Source: Oscillospiraceae bacterium MB24-C1
Lineage (GTDB): Bacteria > Bacillota > Clostridia > Oscillospirales > Ruminococcaceae
Assembly: GCA_030913685.1 (NCBI GenBank)
Contig: CP133187.1
Coordinates: 1,451,501 to 1,515,500, forward strand
Reading direction: 5' to 3'
Length of the DNA: 64,000 nt
Shown here: positions 8,288 to 16,258 of the stretch, one piece after another
Layout: every line of letters begins with the position of its first letter
How positions within the stretch are numbered: position 1 is the first letter of the stretch
The notes under the pieces: generated by a model
Databases searched by the model: none
Seen by the model: only the letters and a program-made list of their open reading frames with translations
What the model was told of the DNA's origin: nothing
Made by a program: the position numbers and the translations under genes

Positions 8288-9403
8288 CTACATAAGGTAA
8301 CGATAGTCGCTAGATTCATCGATTTCATCAAGTAGCTTCTGGTATTCAATCTTGTTGATAATATCAATATCTACATCTCTATAGTCGGTATCAATATTGT
8401 TATTAAATCTCATATATCGAATGGCGTTAGCGTCGTTGCCCTCATCATCAGATAGTAAAAATGCTTTATCATACACTTTGGTATCTTGATGAACAAAATT
8501 TCCTACATCTCTGGCGGTAAAGTACGCCCCAGTATCTGCCCTCTTTTTCAATACAAGAGGTTTTTTAACACCTCGGCTTGTCCTCATTATTCTGAAACCT
8601 GTGGGATAAAACGGCAACCGAAGCCCTTTAACTACTGCTTTTTTCTCTCCATTGATTTCCACATGCTTTATTTGTTCAGGTCTTATATCACTCAATATTC
8701 CCTGTTCTATTGCCTGTGTTATTTCAACATTTGATAAATAAGCCGCAAAATACTTTCCTATGTTATCTCCATACATATGTTGAAAATCTACCTTCCCACG
8801 TCCCCAGCACTTATTAATTAACTGACGTGTAACTTCGGTAGGCACAACACAGGGGTAAATAAGTACCGTATGAGTATGCCAACAACCTCTGCCTTGAGGC
8901 TCTGCAACACAAATATATTCGTATCTGGGTATGTTGTGTTTGTCATGGAAACGGCGCATTGCCTTATTAAAAATTTTAAAATCTGTATACAATTTCTGTG
9001 GGTCTGTAACATTATACCTATACGTGAGCGTCAAAAAGAGACATCTGTCCAAATCTTCACTACCTGTGATATTTGCATTAATTGTGTCTTCAACTGCACG
9101 AAGTGAACGCATAGCAGAGCGGATATTTTGTGCCCTAGTGCTTGTGTGGTTAAAGGTGTAGAGCTTAGCACCGTCTGTGTTGTCACACAGTTCGTCAGCT
9201 TTAGCCTGTTCAAAAACTGGAATATTAACCCCGTCTTTGTTACGCCATTCAACTACCCGCTTATAGTGGTCTTTTGATATTTTCACGATAGGTGCTAACG
9301 GCTGTTTGCCTAAAATCTTTACCTCTGTCTGTGCCCCAGCAATTTTTATAATTGCTCTGGAGTTAAAACTAAAATTATCGGTTTCTATCTGTTTTCTTTT
9401 CAC
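8288..9403 (-). CDS. HUH endonuclease: rolling-circle Rep/relaxase of the mobile element
   Basis: 371 aa. It has the motifs of rolling-circle initiators: motif 1 FLTLTY (123-128), the metal-binding H-x-H motif in GCWHTHTVLIY (His176, His178), and motif 3 GKYFAAYLSN (Tyr218/Tyr222 are candidate nicking tyrosines). These enzymes nick one DNA strand at an origin and stay linked to its 5' end through tyrosine. It is the third gene after the helP-like and conQ-like genes, the position of nicK in ICEBs1 and orf20 in Tn916. A large dyad typical of an origin lies just upstream (9576-9692). Its clear HUH motif sets it apart from the Rep_trans relaxases usual at this position. Whether it serves transfer, replication or both is undetermined. 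Confidence 0.78.
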   Translation of the reverse strand: MKRKQIETDNFSFNSRAIIKIAGAQTEVKILGKQPLAPIVKISKDHYKRVVEWRNKDGVNIPVFEQAKADELCDNTDGAKLYTFNHTSTRAQNIRSAMRSLRAVEDTINANITGSEDLDRCLFLTLTYRYNVTDPQKLYTDFKIFNKAMRRFHDKHNIPRYEYICVAEPQGRGCWHTHTVLIYPCVVPTEVTRQLINKCWGRGKVDFQHMYGDNIGKYFAAYLSNVEITQAIEQGILSDIRPEQIKHVEINGEKKAVVKGLRLPFYPTGFRIMRTSRGVKKPLVLKKRADTGAYFTARDVGNFVHQDTKVYDKAFLLSDDEGNDANAIRYMRFNNNIDTDYRDVDIDIINKIEYQKLLDEIDESSDYRYLM

Positions 9404-9575
9404 AGCAATTACCTCATTCCCAAATAATTACAATTAAAGGCTTGGTTCTTCTATATTCTAATCAAATAAACCGCGAAGGCGGCTCTAAGTCCTTGGTTCG
9501 GGGGGATGGCTTTTGCCTTCGGCAACGCCACCCACCGCCCAAGCCTTAGAGGACCTCATACCGTTTACTATCAGC

Positions 9576-9692
9576 CACACAGCCCCATGCCTATTTTGCT
9601 TATTGCTCTCGTATGTCAAGCCTAAAATATACTGCTATGCAGGGCTTGACATACTACGAGCCAATAAGCTACGGGCAATTATGGGCTGTGTG
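9576..9692. other. Candidate origin of transfer/replication (nested inverted repeats)
   Basis: Three nested arm pairs share one centre: CACACAGCCC (9576-9585) with 9683-9692; GCTTATTG (9598-9605) with 9662-9669; TATGTCAAGCC (9612-9622) with 9643-9653, around a 20-nt loop. It occupies the gap between the conQ-like and relaxase genes, which is where oriT lies in Tn916 (orf21-orf20) and ICEBs1 (conQ-nicK). The remaining part of the 9404-9704 gap holds a smaller GC-rich hairpin (TTGCC-TTCG-GGCAA, ~9513-9525) and no gene. Confidence 0.55.
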
Positions 9693-9704
9693 AGGAACTG
9701 CGCT

Positions 9705-10652
9705 TTAGATAGTATCATCAACTGCTATTTTAAATATTAACCTCTGTAGCTTTGGCATGTTATTTATTGTCGGCACTCTTATCTGCCGCAGGGGTTTGCC
9801 ATCAGTTAGCATAAAACCTCTGCTTTGTCCACCTGTAAAGTCTTCTGGTATCTGTTCCTTTGCGTCCCCAAACACCATCTCTTTTGCTTCACGTGATAGG
9901 GTGGAAAGACTTATGCGTACTGCAAACTGGTCTCTGCTTCCACTAGGTAAAACCGTTGCGTCGGGTCGTTGGCAACTGCAAATAACCCCCACCTGTAGGC
10001 TTCTGCCCATAAACAGGATGTCATTTAACTGACTTTGGCAAATGCTTGCCTGTTTTTTATCATGTGCGAGCAAGTGTAATATCATAGAATTATACTCATC
10101 TATGAATACAAACACAGGATGTCTGTCTCTATCGCCCTCTAGCCTTTGTCTCAATATACCATGAACCTTTGCCAGACCTTCAACACACTGCGTGTAATAG
10201 TAATAACGGCTACCCTCTACAGAGCGCAACCAGTCAAACTCTTCTGCACCCTTGTAGTCTAGTACAAAAAGCTTGGTATCTGGTAGTGCTATAGCTAACT
10301 GTGCCATCAAAAGAAGACCACAATAGCTTTTTCCAGAGCCTGACTGTCCGACGAGCATTATTAAAGCCCATGGAATCATTAGCGGGCAAAGTGCGGTATA
10401 GTCTACCCCTGTTTTTTCGAGATACCAAAATGCACAGCCGTAGGTACTAAATCCAGTGGCTAAAGCTCCTAAAATAGCTAGTACAATATACCAATGCCTC
10501 TCGGAAGCCCAAACCTTATCATTGGTTAGATACTCCCACAGAGCATGGAGCTTCTGCTTAAGCTCTGTAAGTTTCTCCATTCTTCCACCATCTGTTGCGC
10601 TAAAGGCTACTTCAATTAAGCACCATATAATCTTTACTATGTAGAAAATCAT
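9705..10652 (-). CDS. FtsK/SpoIIIE-type coupling ATPase (ConQ/TcpA-like)
   Basis: 315 aa, start supported by SD GGTGG. There is a hydrophobic segment near the start and another at ~54-74 (membrane anchor). Then come Walker A GQSGSGKS (102-109), Walker B VFVFIDEYNS (~180-189), CQRPDA, and a C-terminal FAVRISLSTLSREAKEMVFGDA block as in FtsK-family DNA translocases. In ICEBs1 and Tn916 this protein delivers the relaxase-DNA complex to the secretion channel. At 315 aa it is shorter than ConQ/TcpA (~460-480), as in small mobilizable elements. It lies between the helP-like gene and the relaxase gene, all on the minus strand. Confidence 0.82.
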   Translation of the reverse strand: MIFYIVKIIWCLIEVAFSATDGGRMEKLTELKQKLHALWEYLTNDKVWASERHWYIVLAILGALATGFSTYGCAFWYLEKTGVDYTALCPLMIPWALIMLVGQSGSGKSYCGLLLMAQLAIALPDTKLFVLDYKGAEEFDWLRSVEGSRYYYYTQCVEGLAKVHGILRQRLEGDRDRHPVFVFIDEYNSMILHLLAHDKKQASICQSQLNDILFMGRSLQVGVICSCQRPDATVLPSGSRDQFAVRISLSTLSREAKEMVFGDAKEQIPEDFTGGQSRGFMLTDGKPLRQIRVPTINNMPKLQRLIFKIAVDDTI

Positions 10653-10673
10653 ATACGTTCCACCTTTCTTTAC

Positions 10674-10712
10674 GCTGACACCTCAAGTTTTTTAGAGATG
10701 TCAGCATTTTTT
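10674..10712. other. Hairpin between the small zinc protein gene and the conQ-like gene
   Basis: GCTGACA(C)CTC / GAG(A)TGTCAGC. On the plus strand it is followed by six T, so it looks like a terminator for plus-strand transcription. On the minus strand it sits just upstream of the conQ SD and may influence expression within the operon. Confidence 0.5.
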
Positions 10713-10720
10713 ACTACCTT

Positions 10721-10861
10721 TTACTCAAGAGGATAGCCACAGTTAGGGCAGTGACTACCATCATCATAAGGCTCTAGTAGGTCTAAATAGTCCCACCAGT
10801 TATCCCGCTCTATCGGGTCTGTTTCCCTCTCGGGGAGCATATCGAACAAATCATCATTCAT
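10721..10861 (-). CDS. 46-aa acidic protein with C-terminal CxxC zinc knuckle
   Basis: ATG 10861, stop TAA 10721-10723, SD GGAGGT 6 nt upstream. The protein begins MNDDLFDMLPERE, is rich in Asp/Glu/Trp, and ends GSHCPNCGYPLE, a CPxCG half zinc ribbon. It lies between the helP-like and conQ-like genes on the same strand, as part of the mobile-element operon. No function is recognised; a dimer sharing a zinc ion or a protein-binding adaptor would fit. Confidence 0.6.
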   Translation of the reverse strand: MNDDLFDMLPERETDPIERDNWWDYLDLLEPYDDGSHCPNCGYPLE

Positions 10862-10928
10862 GACGATACCTCCATTTAAATGTGTGTGGGCAATGTTTTA
10901 ACTCACTGCCCACACTGGGTTAGGTAAT

Positions 10929-11276
10929 TTACTTGCTGTTACCTGTTACAATGACTGCCTTATCTGCGGTACAAGATAACTGCATACCACTAGTCTTGTG
11001 TGCGTATGGTTTTGCTGTGAAGTTTGAAAACCTTACCATAACAAACTGTAACAGCTTATTATGCTGGTCTAGCTCTTCTTGTGACACTACCAGAGTAGTG
11101 TCAGCGACCTTAACTCTAAGTGAGGTACATCTGTCCTGCGGATTGAGGATAGTATAGGTAGTACCAATAAGCTTGCCTTTATTGCCATTGGAATCATACT
11201 CATAGCTCTCAGCCACACCCACCAAAGGGAGCACATCTGTGCCACATGCTTGCTGTGCATTTAAAATGATGTTCAT
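10929..11276 (-). CDS. DUF961/YdcP family protein (HelP-like helicase processivity factor)
   Basis: 115 aa. I place the start at ATG 11276 because GGAGGT lies 8 nt upstream; the frame stays open further out to about 11384 without a better site. Residues MNIILNAQQACGTDVLPL, then GTTYTILNPQDRCTSLRVKV and a tail ending VIVTGNSK resemble the DUF961 family found near the start of Tn916/ICEBs1 conjugation modules. In ICEBs1 the member HelP is needed for processive rolling-circle replication. As in ICEBs1, it is followed by the coupling ATPase and the relaxase. The assignment rests on recall of the family plus synteny. Confidence 0.65.
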   Translation of the reverse strand: MNIILNAQQACGTDVLPLVGVAESYEYDSNGNKGKLIGTTYTILNPQDRCTSLRVKVADTTLVVSQEELDQHNKLLQFVMVRFSNFTAKPYAHKTSGMQLSCTADKAVIVTGNSK

Positions 11277-11374
11277 AATATTTACCTCCTTTCTAACGTT
11301 CTTATTGCTATTAACTAGCGTTTTACCTCCACGATAGATAGTATTTTCATCTGTGGTATCCATTTCCCATACTG

Positions 11375-11705
11375 TGTAAACCAAGTAATTCCCATGCGAT
11401 TTTCTTTTGGCGTATGCACATTTTTCTAATGCGTCACCTCAAACATGATGAACTGCCACGCTTTTTGCCTACATCATATTTAAGGGGTCAGACGTATTGT
11501 TAAAGCAGTCAGGGAATAAATTCCTCAGATATTAGATATATATCTACCTCTTGGAAAAACTCTATAACGCAATTAACCTCTTTCAGCGAAACCAGCCTCT
11601 ACCATGACAAACAAAAGTATGGTGTTTTTTGCAAACTGTGTTTGCATGATACAGGGACTTTAAGGAAAGTCTATTAGGGTTCTAAACTTATATAGTTGCA
11701 ACTGT
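11375..11705. repeat. Tandem repeat unit 1 (period ~351 bp)
   Basis: About 331 bp, repeated with substitutions and few indels at 11726-12056. Both copies keep TGTAAACCAAGTAATT at the left, TTTCTTTTGG, TTTTTGCCT, the 14-bp palindrome TAGATATATATCTA (11532-11545), GGTGTTTTTT, TGTGTTTGCAT and GGGTTCTAAACTTATATAG at the right. No convincing ORF is shared. It lies directly upstream of the helP-like gene, the expected place for the promoter or control region of the transfer operon. Confidence 0.85.
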
Positions 11706-11725
11706 CATCTACCATTTAGAACCTT

Positions 11726-12056
11726 TGTAAACCAAGTAATTCGCATACGATTTTCTTTTGGTGTATACACACTTTTCTAATGCGTGACCTCAAGCATGAT
11801 AAACTGTCATACTTTTTGCCTGCATCATGCTTAATAGGGTAGGCGTATTGTTAGAGCAGATGGGGAATGAATTTCTCGGATATTAGATATATATCTACCT
11901 CTTGGGGGAACTCTGTAACGAAATGAATCTCTCTTAGCTAAACTAGCCTCTAACATGACCCACAAAAGTACGGTGTTTTTTACTGAACTGTGTTTGCATA
12001 ATGCAGTGTCATTAATAAACCCTATTTGGGTTCTAAACTTATATAGTTTCAACTGT
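11726..12056. repeat. Tandem repeat unit 2 (period ~351 bp)
   Basis: Second copy of the unit at 11375-11705, separated by 20 bp. The palindrome TAGATATATATCTA recurs at 11883-11896, exactly one period away. An inverted pair GGTTCTAAA / TTTAGAACC (11679-11724) bridges the junction of the two units. Confidence 0.85.
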
Positions 12057-12076
12057 AGGCGGCTTATTAAGAACAA

Positions 12077-12114
12077 TAAAAAAACACATAGACACTGGTT
12101 TAGCATCTATGTGT
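12077..12114 (-). terminator. Rho-independent terminator, minus strand
   Basis: Minus-strand stem ACACATAGA / TCTATGTGT followed by TTTTTTTATT. It would stop transcription entering the repeat/helP region from the right. The 12223-12461 stretch beyond it holds no gene that I can see. Confidence 0.65.
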
Positions 12115-12178
12115 ATATCCCTCAACTCCAAAAGCTTGAGATACGTTAATGTCAGCAATTAAAAGTATGTAACAGAAA

Positions 12179-12218
12179 GGCAGACAACAGGGTGCTTTTC
12201 ACACCTCTGCTATCTGCC
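12179..12218 (-). other. Imperfect hairpin in the gene-free stretch 12057-12515
   Basis: GGCAGA / TCTGCC with an inner GGTG-CTTTT-CACAC region; on the minus strand it is followed by TTTCTGTT. It could be a weak terminator. Apart from this, the 12077-12114 terminator and the 12462-12489 terminator, the stretch shows nothing convincing. It probably contains the right edge of the mobile region, but no attachment repeat is recognisable. Confidence 0.4.
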
Positions 12219-12461
12219 TTTGAATGAGTTTATTAAACTGTAATGAAAGAATTATATCCACTTCTCTGAAACCATCTCTGACACCAATTGAAACGATTTT
12301 CGTCGTTTTGAAACAGTCTCAAACGGTAATCACCTTGCTTCTACTGTTTTTTACTATCCTCTGCTAAAATAGCTAACAAAGCCTGTAGCTATGCGGTCTT
12401 GTGGTTGTTTTATACACCTGTGTTATCTAACTTTCAACCTGTGATTTTCATAAAAGAAAAA

Positions 12462-12489
12462 CCCCGCATAAACTCAGTGTTATGCGGGG
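12462..12489. terminator. Terminator of the alcohol dehydrogenase gene
   Basis: Perfect 10-bp stem CCCCGCATAA / TTATGCGGGG. The A-rich left flank (AAAAGAAAAA) gives a U-tract on the minus transcript leaving the gene at 12516. Confidence 0.85.
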
Positions 12490-12515
12490 CTTTAGTTTTG
12501 TATTGCTCGCCTGAA

Positions 12516-13574
12516 TTATTCGATGTGAACCACCGGTTTAATCAGATTTTTCGGTTTGTTCTTCATAAGCATCAGTGCTTCTTCTATTTTATCAAACCCG
12601 CTGAATTCATGGGTAACCAATCTAGCGGGATCTACCCGTTTGGCCTGAACCAGGGCGAGCAGTTTTTCCATCCGCAGACGACCACCCGGCATAAGGCCCG
12701 CGCTAATCTGCTTATGACCCATGCCAAACCCCCATTCAACGCGGGGAATTTGAATGGAATCACCTTCGCCCAAATAATTAACGTTGCCAATTTTGCCACC
12801 TGGTCTTAGCGTCTTGATGGCCGTAGCAAAGGTCGCATTATCACCGCCCGCTATAATCACCTTATCGACTCCCTTACCACCAGTCAGCGCCAGAACCTGT
12901 TCTTCAATTGAACCGGTCTTGTAGCTGATAATTTTACTAGCACCGTATTTTTTAGCAATTTTAATGCAGTTTGGACGCGTGCCAACGGCAAATATCTCGG
13001 CTGCACCGCGCAAAACAGCCCCTGCAACCGACATCAGTCCCACCGGGCCTATGCCAATTACCAACACCTTGTCACCAAATTGAATATCTGCTAGCTCAGC
13101 GCCGTGAAAGCCCGTTGGCATCATGTCGCAGAGCATGACAGCGGCCGTATCGTCAATCGTTTCGGGAATCTTAGCCATATTGCCATCCGCGTCATTTACG
13201 TGAAAAAATTCGCCGAACACCCCGTCCTTAAAGTTCGAAAACTTCCAGCCCGAGAGCATCCCACCCGAATGCATGGCGTAGCCGCCTTGCGCCTCAAGCG
13301 AATTCCAGTCAGGGGTGATAGCGGGTACGACCACCCGATCTCCGGGCATAAAGTCCTTGACTAAATGTCCCACTTCGGTGACAATGCCGACTGCTTCGTG
13401 CCCCAATATCATGTTTGTACGCTCCCCCAGTGCGCCCGCCCAGACGGTGTGTACATCCGACGTACAGGGGGAGACAGCGGTTGGGCGTACGATGGCGTCC
13501 ATTGGGCCAGCTGTCGGTTTTTCTTTTTCAATCCAGCCGGTAATCCCTATTTTTAACATTGCGTAACCTTTCAT
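12516..13574 (-). CDS. adh: NADP(H)-type secondary alcohol dehydrogenase, zinc-dependent
   Basis: 352 aa, starting MKGYAMLKIGITGWIEKEKP; SD AGGAGG is 8 nt upstream of ATG 13574. The sequence follows the Clostridium beijerinckii/Thermoanaerobacter secondary ADH family closely: AVSPCTSDVHTVWAGALG, MILGHEAVG, VPAITPDWNSLEAQ, GWKFSNFKDGVFGEFFHVND and LADIQFGDKVLVIGIGPVGL. Catalytic zinc ligands Cys37, His59 and Asp150 are expected from the family and their motifs are present. The Rossmann motif GIGPVG is intact. It interconverts secondary alcohols and ketones such as 2-propanol/acetone and takes part in fermentative redox balance. It is monocistronic between two terminators. Confidence 0.93.
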   Translation of the reverse strand: MKGYAMLKIGITGWIEKEKPTAGPMDAIVRPTAVSPCTSDVHTVWAGALGERTNMILGHEAVGIVTEVGHLVKDFMPGDRVVVPAITPDWNSLEAQGGYAMHSGGMLSGWKFSNFKDGVFGEFFHVNDADGNMAKIPETIDDTAAVMLCDMMPTGFHGAELADIQFGDKVLVIGIGPVGLMSVAGAVLRGAAEIFAVGTRPNCIKIAKKYGASKIISYKTGSIEEQVLALTGGKGVDKVIIAGGDNATFATAIKTLRPGGKIGNVNYLGEGDSIQIPRVEWGFGMGHKQISAGLMPGGRLRMEKLLALVQAKRVDPARLVTHEFSGFDKIEEALMLMKNKPKNLIKPVVHIE

Positions 13575-13733
13575 AACTTTCGCCTCCTTTTGCTCTTTAT
13601 AATATAACGTCATTTTAAGAACATATACGGCAAAATTTATTTTGTGGACGCGTGTAAAATTTGGTCTTTCTTTGTGTGGTACGCTCTTTTTATCGGCGAT
13701 TCTTCTCAGTCACGGGGTTCGTAAGCTTAAAAA

Positions 13734-13774
13734 GCAGACATACCACTTTAAACGGCGGTATGCCTGCTTTTTTT
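13734..13774. terminator. Terminator of the B12-uptake operon
   Basis: GCAGACATACC / GGTATGCCTGC with a 12-nt loop. It is flanked by A-tracts on the left (U-tract for the minus-strand operon) and seven T on the right. Confidence 0.8.
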
Positions 13775-13816
13775 ACTTGTTTAAAGTTTTATGCTCTCCG
13801 GTCATCTTTAGTTCAA

Positions 13817-15292
13817 TTACACCACCGAATTAGCTAGCGTAGCTTTGAGTGCCGTCAGTATTTCGTTATTGGTCACGGTGCGCTTGGGGTTAAAGTTGCC
13901 ATCTTCAAGCAAAAAAATGCCCCGGTCGACTAATGTCTGAACTATTCGTGGCTTTTCACATGCGTCAATGTCGTCAACCTCGGTATTGGCCGTGGGCGAG
14001 AAATTGCCAACGAGAAACACCGTTTTTGCCAGTTCCTCACGGGTCACCAGTCGGTCGGGATAAAAATACTCCAGTCCGTCGGATGCTTTTTCCCAGTCGA
14101 TATAACCGCCGTGTACGGCAGTTTCGACTGCATCAAACCCGACATCGTTCCAATGCACATCCTCAAAGAACCCATACGTATGCCCTTTTTGCTCGGTTTC
14201 ATAATACTTTGAAGAGGGCGGCGTATAAATCGGCAGATGCAGCGCTTTTAACACGATTTCGGCACAGCCCAGCCGCGTAGCGGCATCGTCGTTCTCATAG
14301 GCTGAAAGCCCGTCCATCAAATCCGGGTAGAGAAAACGCGCCATCTCGGCGACGCCCTTTTGGAAACGGAACGTCGGCGAATTGATAATCTTGTCGGCAA
14401 TTAGATAGACCCTGTTTTCTTTTATTGCTTTAATGGTATCGAAGCCGTCTCGCTCGCTGATCGACATCAGGTTGCCCCCGGTATTCATTGCGCCGCGCTG
14501 CGAGACATAAACGTCGATATTATCGGCATTTTCCAAGACCTTTTCAATGCCAAACGACGCAAAGGCGCTACCTTTTGCGACGGGCTGTGCATCGACAGCC
14601 AGATTGATGCCCCCGGAAAATACGATAGCACGCCCGGGCATCGAGTAAGGCGTAACGGTCCGCAGCTCGTTTTCGGTCGATTCCATAAATACGGTTTTCT
14701 TGTCGGTTACCTGCTCAGTAATAGCAACGACGTCGCCAATAGCACCGTAGAAGTCTACCAGGCGCTGCTGCGCAGTCTCTTCGGTGCCGGTGAGGGCGGC
14801 CAGTTTTCCGATATAATCTGCAAACTCATCGTAGTCATCGGGGTAAAGCGAGACAACCGGTATCCCTGCGCGTTCAATTTGGGCAATATAGTCCGGTGCC
14901 TTGCGGCTGATTAACGGCAGGATCAGCACCAGATCGGGCTGTGCAGCAATAATCTGTTCGGGGTCACCCTTATAATCGTAGGTGGGCAGAAATGTCACTT
15001 CAGGCGGATAAATGCTGCTTGTGTATACCCCGATGAGCTTTTCCCCCGCACCGATCTCATAGAGGTTTTCGGTGTGGGCGGAATAAAGCGAAATAATGCG
15101 GCTGCACGGAGCGTCAAGCTTAATCTCCCGTCCATCGTCATCGGTGAACTGTATGGCGGAGGTATTGCCAGTTGTAGACCCCTGTGCGGGCTGTGTGGAC
15201 TGGATCGGAGTTGTACAAGCGGTAAGCGCCGCACAGCACATCAACACCAGTATTGCAGCCATATTCTTTCTAATTGTATTCAAGCTCTTCAT
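13817..15292 (-). CDS. Corrinoid/metal-chelate binding lipoprotein with C-terminal SLH domains
   Basis: 491 aa. Lipoprotein signal with lipobox ALTAC (Cys26). Residues ~45-325 form a class III periplasmic-binding fold (BtuF/FepB type): FTDDDGREIKLDAPCSRIISL, then DPEQIIAAQPDLVL, then NSPTFRFQKGVAEMARFLYP. The C-terminus holds two S-layer-homology-like repeats: ~375-428 (FEDVHWNDVGFDAVETAV, YFYPDRLVTREELAKTVF) and ~440-487 (DGNFNPKRTVTNNEIL). It is the last gene of the riboswitch operon and would capture the ligand for the FecCD permease. Lipid anchor plus wall-binding SLH domains is an unusual combination for a binding protein. The substrate is inferred to be a corrinoid or related tetrapyrrole from the B12 riboswitch. 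Confidence 0.82.
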   Translation of the reverse strand: MKSLNTIRKNMAAILVLMCCAALTACTTPIQSTQPAQGSTTGNTSAIQFTDDDGREIKLDAPCSRIISLYSAHTENLYEIGAGEKLIGVYTSSIYPPEVTFLPTYDYKGDPEQIIAAQPDLVLILPLISRKAPDYIAQIERAGIPVVSLYPDDYDEFADYIGKLAALTGTEETAQQRLVDFYGAIGDVVAITEQVTDKKTVFMESTENELRTVTPYSMPGRAIVFSGGINLAVDAQPVAKGSAFASFGIEKVLENADNIDVYVSQRGAMNTGGNLMSISERDGFDTIKAIKENRVYLIADKIINSPTFRFQKGVAEMARFLYPDLMDGLSAYENDDAATRLGCAEIVLKALHLPIYTPPSSKYYETEQKGHTYGFFEDVHWNDVGFDAVETAVHGGYIDWEKASDGLEYFYPDRLVTREELAKTVFLVGNFSPTANTEVDDIDACEKPRIVQTLVDRGIFLLEDGNFNPKRTVTNNEILTALKATLANSVV

Positions 15293-15295
15293 TGT

Positions 15296-16240
15296 TTACT
15301 TTCCCAACGCGTCGATGGCATCCTGTGTATGCTCCACGAACATCTTCTGAATGCCGGGGTATTCGCCAAGGCCCTTTATGACGCATTCAACCTCGTAGCC
15401 TTCGCCCTTGAACTGGGTCTTCCATGAATCCTCCTCATCGCCTGCCATGTCGTTACAGGCATGGTCACCCGCAACGATCATCAATGGCAGCAGCACCACT
15501 TTAGTGGCATCTGTCTTAGCCACCCCGGTCATGACATCCTCCAGCGAGGGAGCCGCCTCCACCGTGCCAATATGGTAATTCTCTGCGTTGCTCATCGCCT
15601 TGAGGATACCGTCTAACTTGGCATAGGTTGCATTAGCGGGATGTTCGGTACCGTGGCCCATGAACACAACGGCGGTTTTAACAACGTTATATTGGGTCGT
15701 TTCTTCGGTTATGATGTCCGCAAGCTCAGCGTAATCCTTATCACTCGAAAGCAGTGGTTTTCCAATGGAAATCGCATCAAACTTATCGGCGAACGGTGTG
15801 ATCGCTTCGACCATCTCGTCATATTCAAAACCGTTCATGACATGGGTGGGCTGTACCACAAGCGTTTTTACGCCGTCCGCCACCAGACGGTTCATCGCTT
15901 CTTCAACATTGTCGATCTGCTCGTTATCTCGGCTTTTGAGTTTGTTTATAATGATTTGGCTTGTGAAAGCACGGCGCACCTCAAAATCCTTGTAGGCGTC
16001 GGCAATGGCCGTTTCCACCGCACCGATGGTCGCTGCACGGGTTTCGTTGTAACTGGTACCAAAGCTCACCACCAGGATGACCTTTTTCCCTGCGTCCGAT
16101 TCTGACGCACTTTCAGGTGCTGAAACTTCAGGCTCGGCGCTGCCAGATGCCGGAGCCGAAGCCGGTTTGCTATTTGCCCCGCCGCAGGCTGTCATGCCCA
16201 ACACCAACATTGCTAACAGCATTATACTGATTCGTTTCAT
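15296..16240 (-). CDS. cbiK: Exported CbiK-type anaerobic cobaltochelatase (lipoprotein)
   Basis: 314 aa. N-terminal lipoprotein signal (LAMLVLGMTAC, Cys19), a Ser/Pro/Glu-rich linker (~20-50), then a full CbiK domain: VILVVSFGTSYNETR, VVQPTHVMNGFEYDEM, VVFMGHGTEHPANATY, and LPLMIVAGDHACNDMAGD. Candidate metal-site histidines are His196 and His260, with spacing close to the His145/His207 pair of Salmonella CbiK. CbiK inserts Co2+ into sirohydrochlorin (or Fe2+ in some species). Normal CbiK is cytosolic; an export signal is known for Desulfovibrio CbiK-P. It is flanked by transporter genes within the B12-riboswitch operon, which suggests metal or tetrapyrrole handling outside the membrane rather than de novo B12 synthesis. 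Confidence 0.88.
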   Translation of the reverse strand: MKRISIMLLAMLVLGMTACGGANSKPASAPASGSAEPEVSAPESASESDAGKKVILVVSFGTSYNETRAATIGAVETAIADAYKDFEVRRAFTSQIIINKLKSRDNEQIDNVEEAMNRLVADGVKTLVVQPTHVMNGFEYDEMVEAITPFADKFDAISIGKPLLSSDKDYAELADIITEETTQYNVVKTAVVFMGHGTEHPANATYAKLDGILKAMSNAENYHIGTVEAAPSLEDVMTGVAKTDATKVVLLPLMIVAGDHACNDMAGDEEDSWKTQFKGEGYEVECVIKGLGEYPGIQKMFVEHTQDAIDALGK

Positions 16241-16258
16241 TCTTTTTTCCTCTTTTTC

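Noticed and set aside
11375-12056. Could the repeats be a CRISPR array?
   Set aside because: Only two units of ~331 bp with a 20-bp spacer and no cas genes; unit size and structure do not fit.
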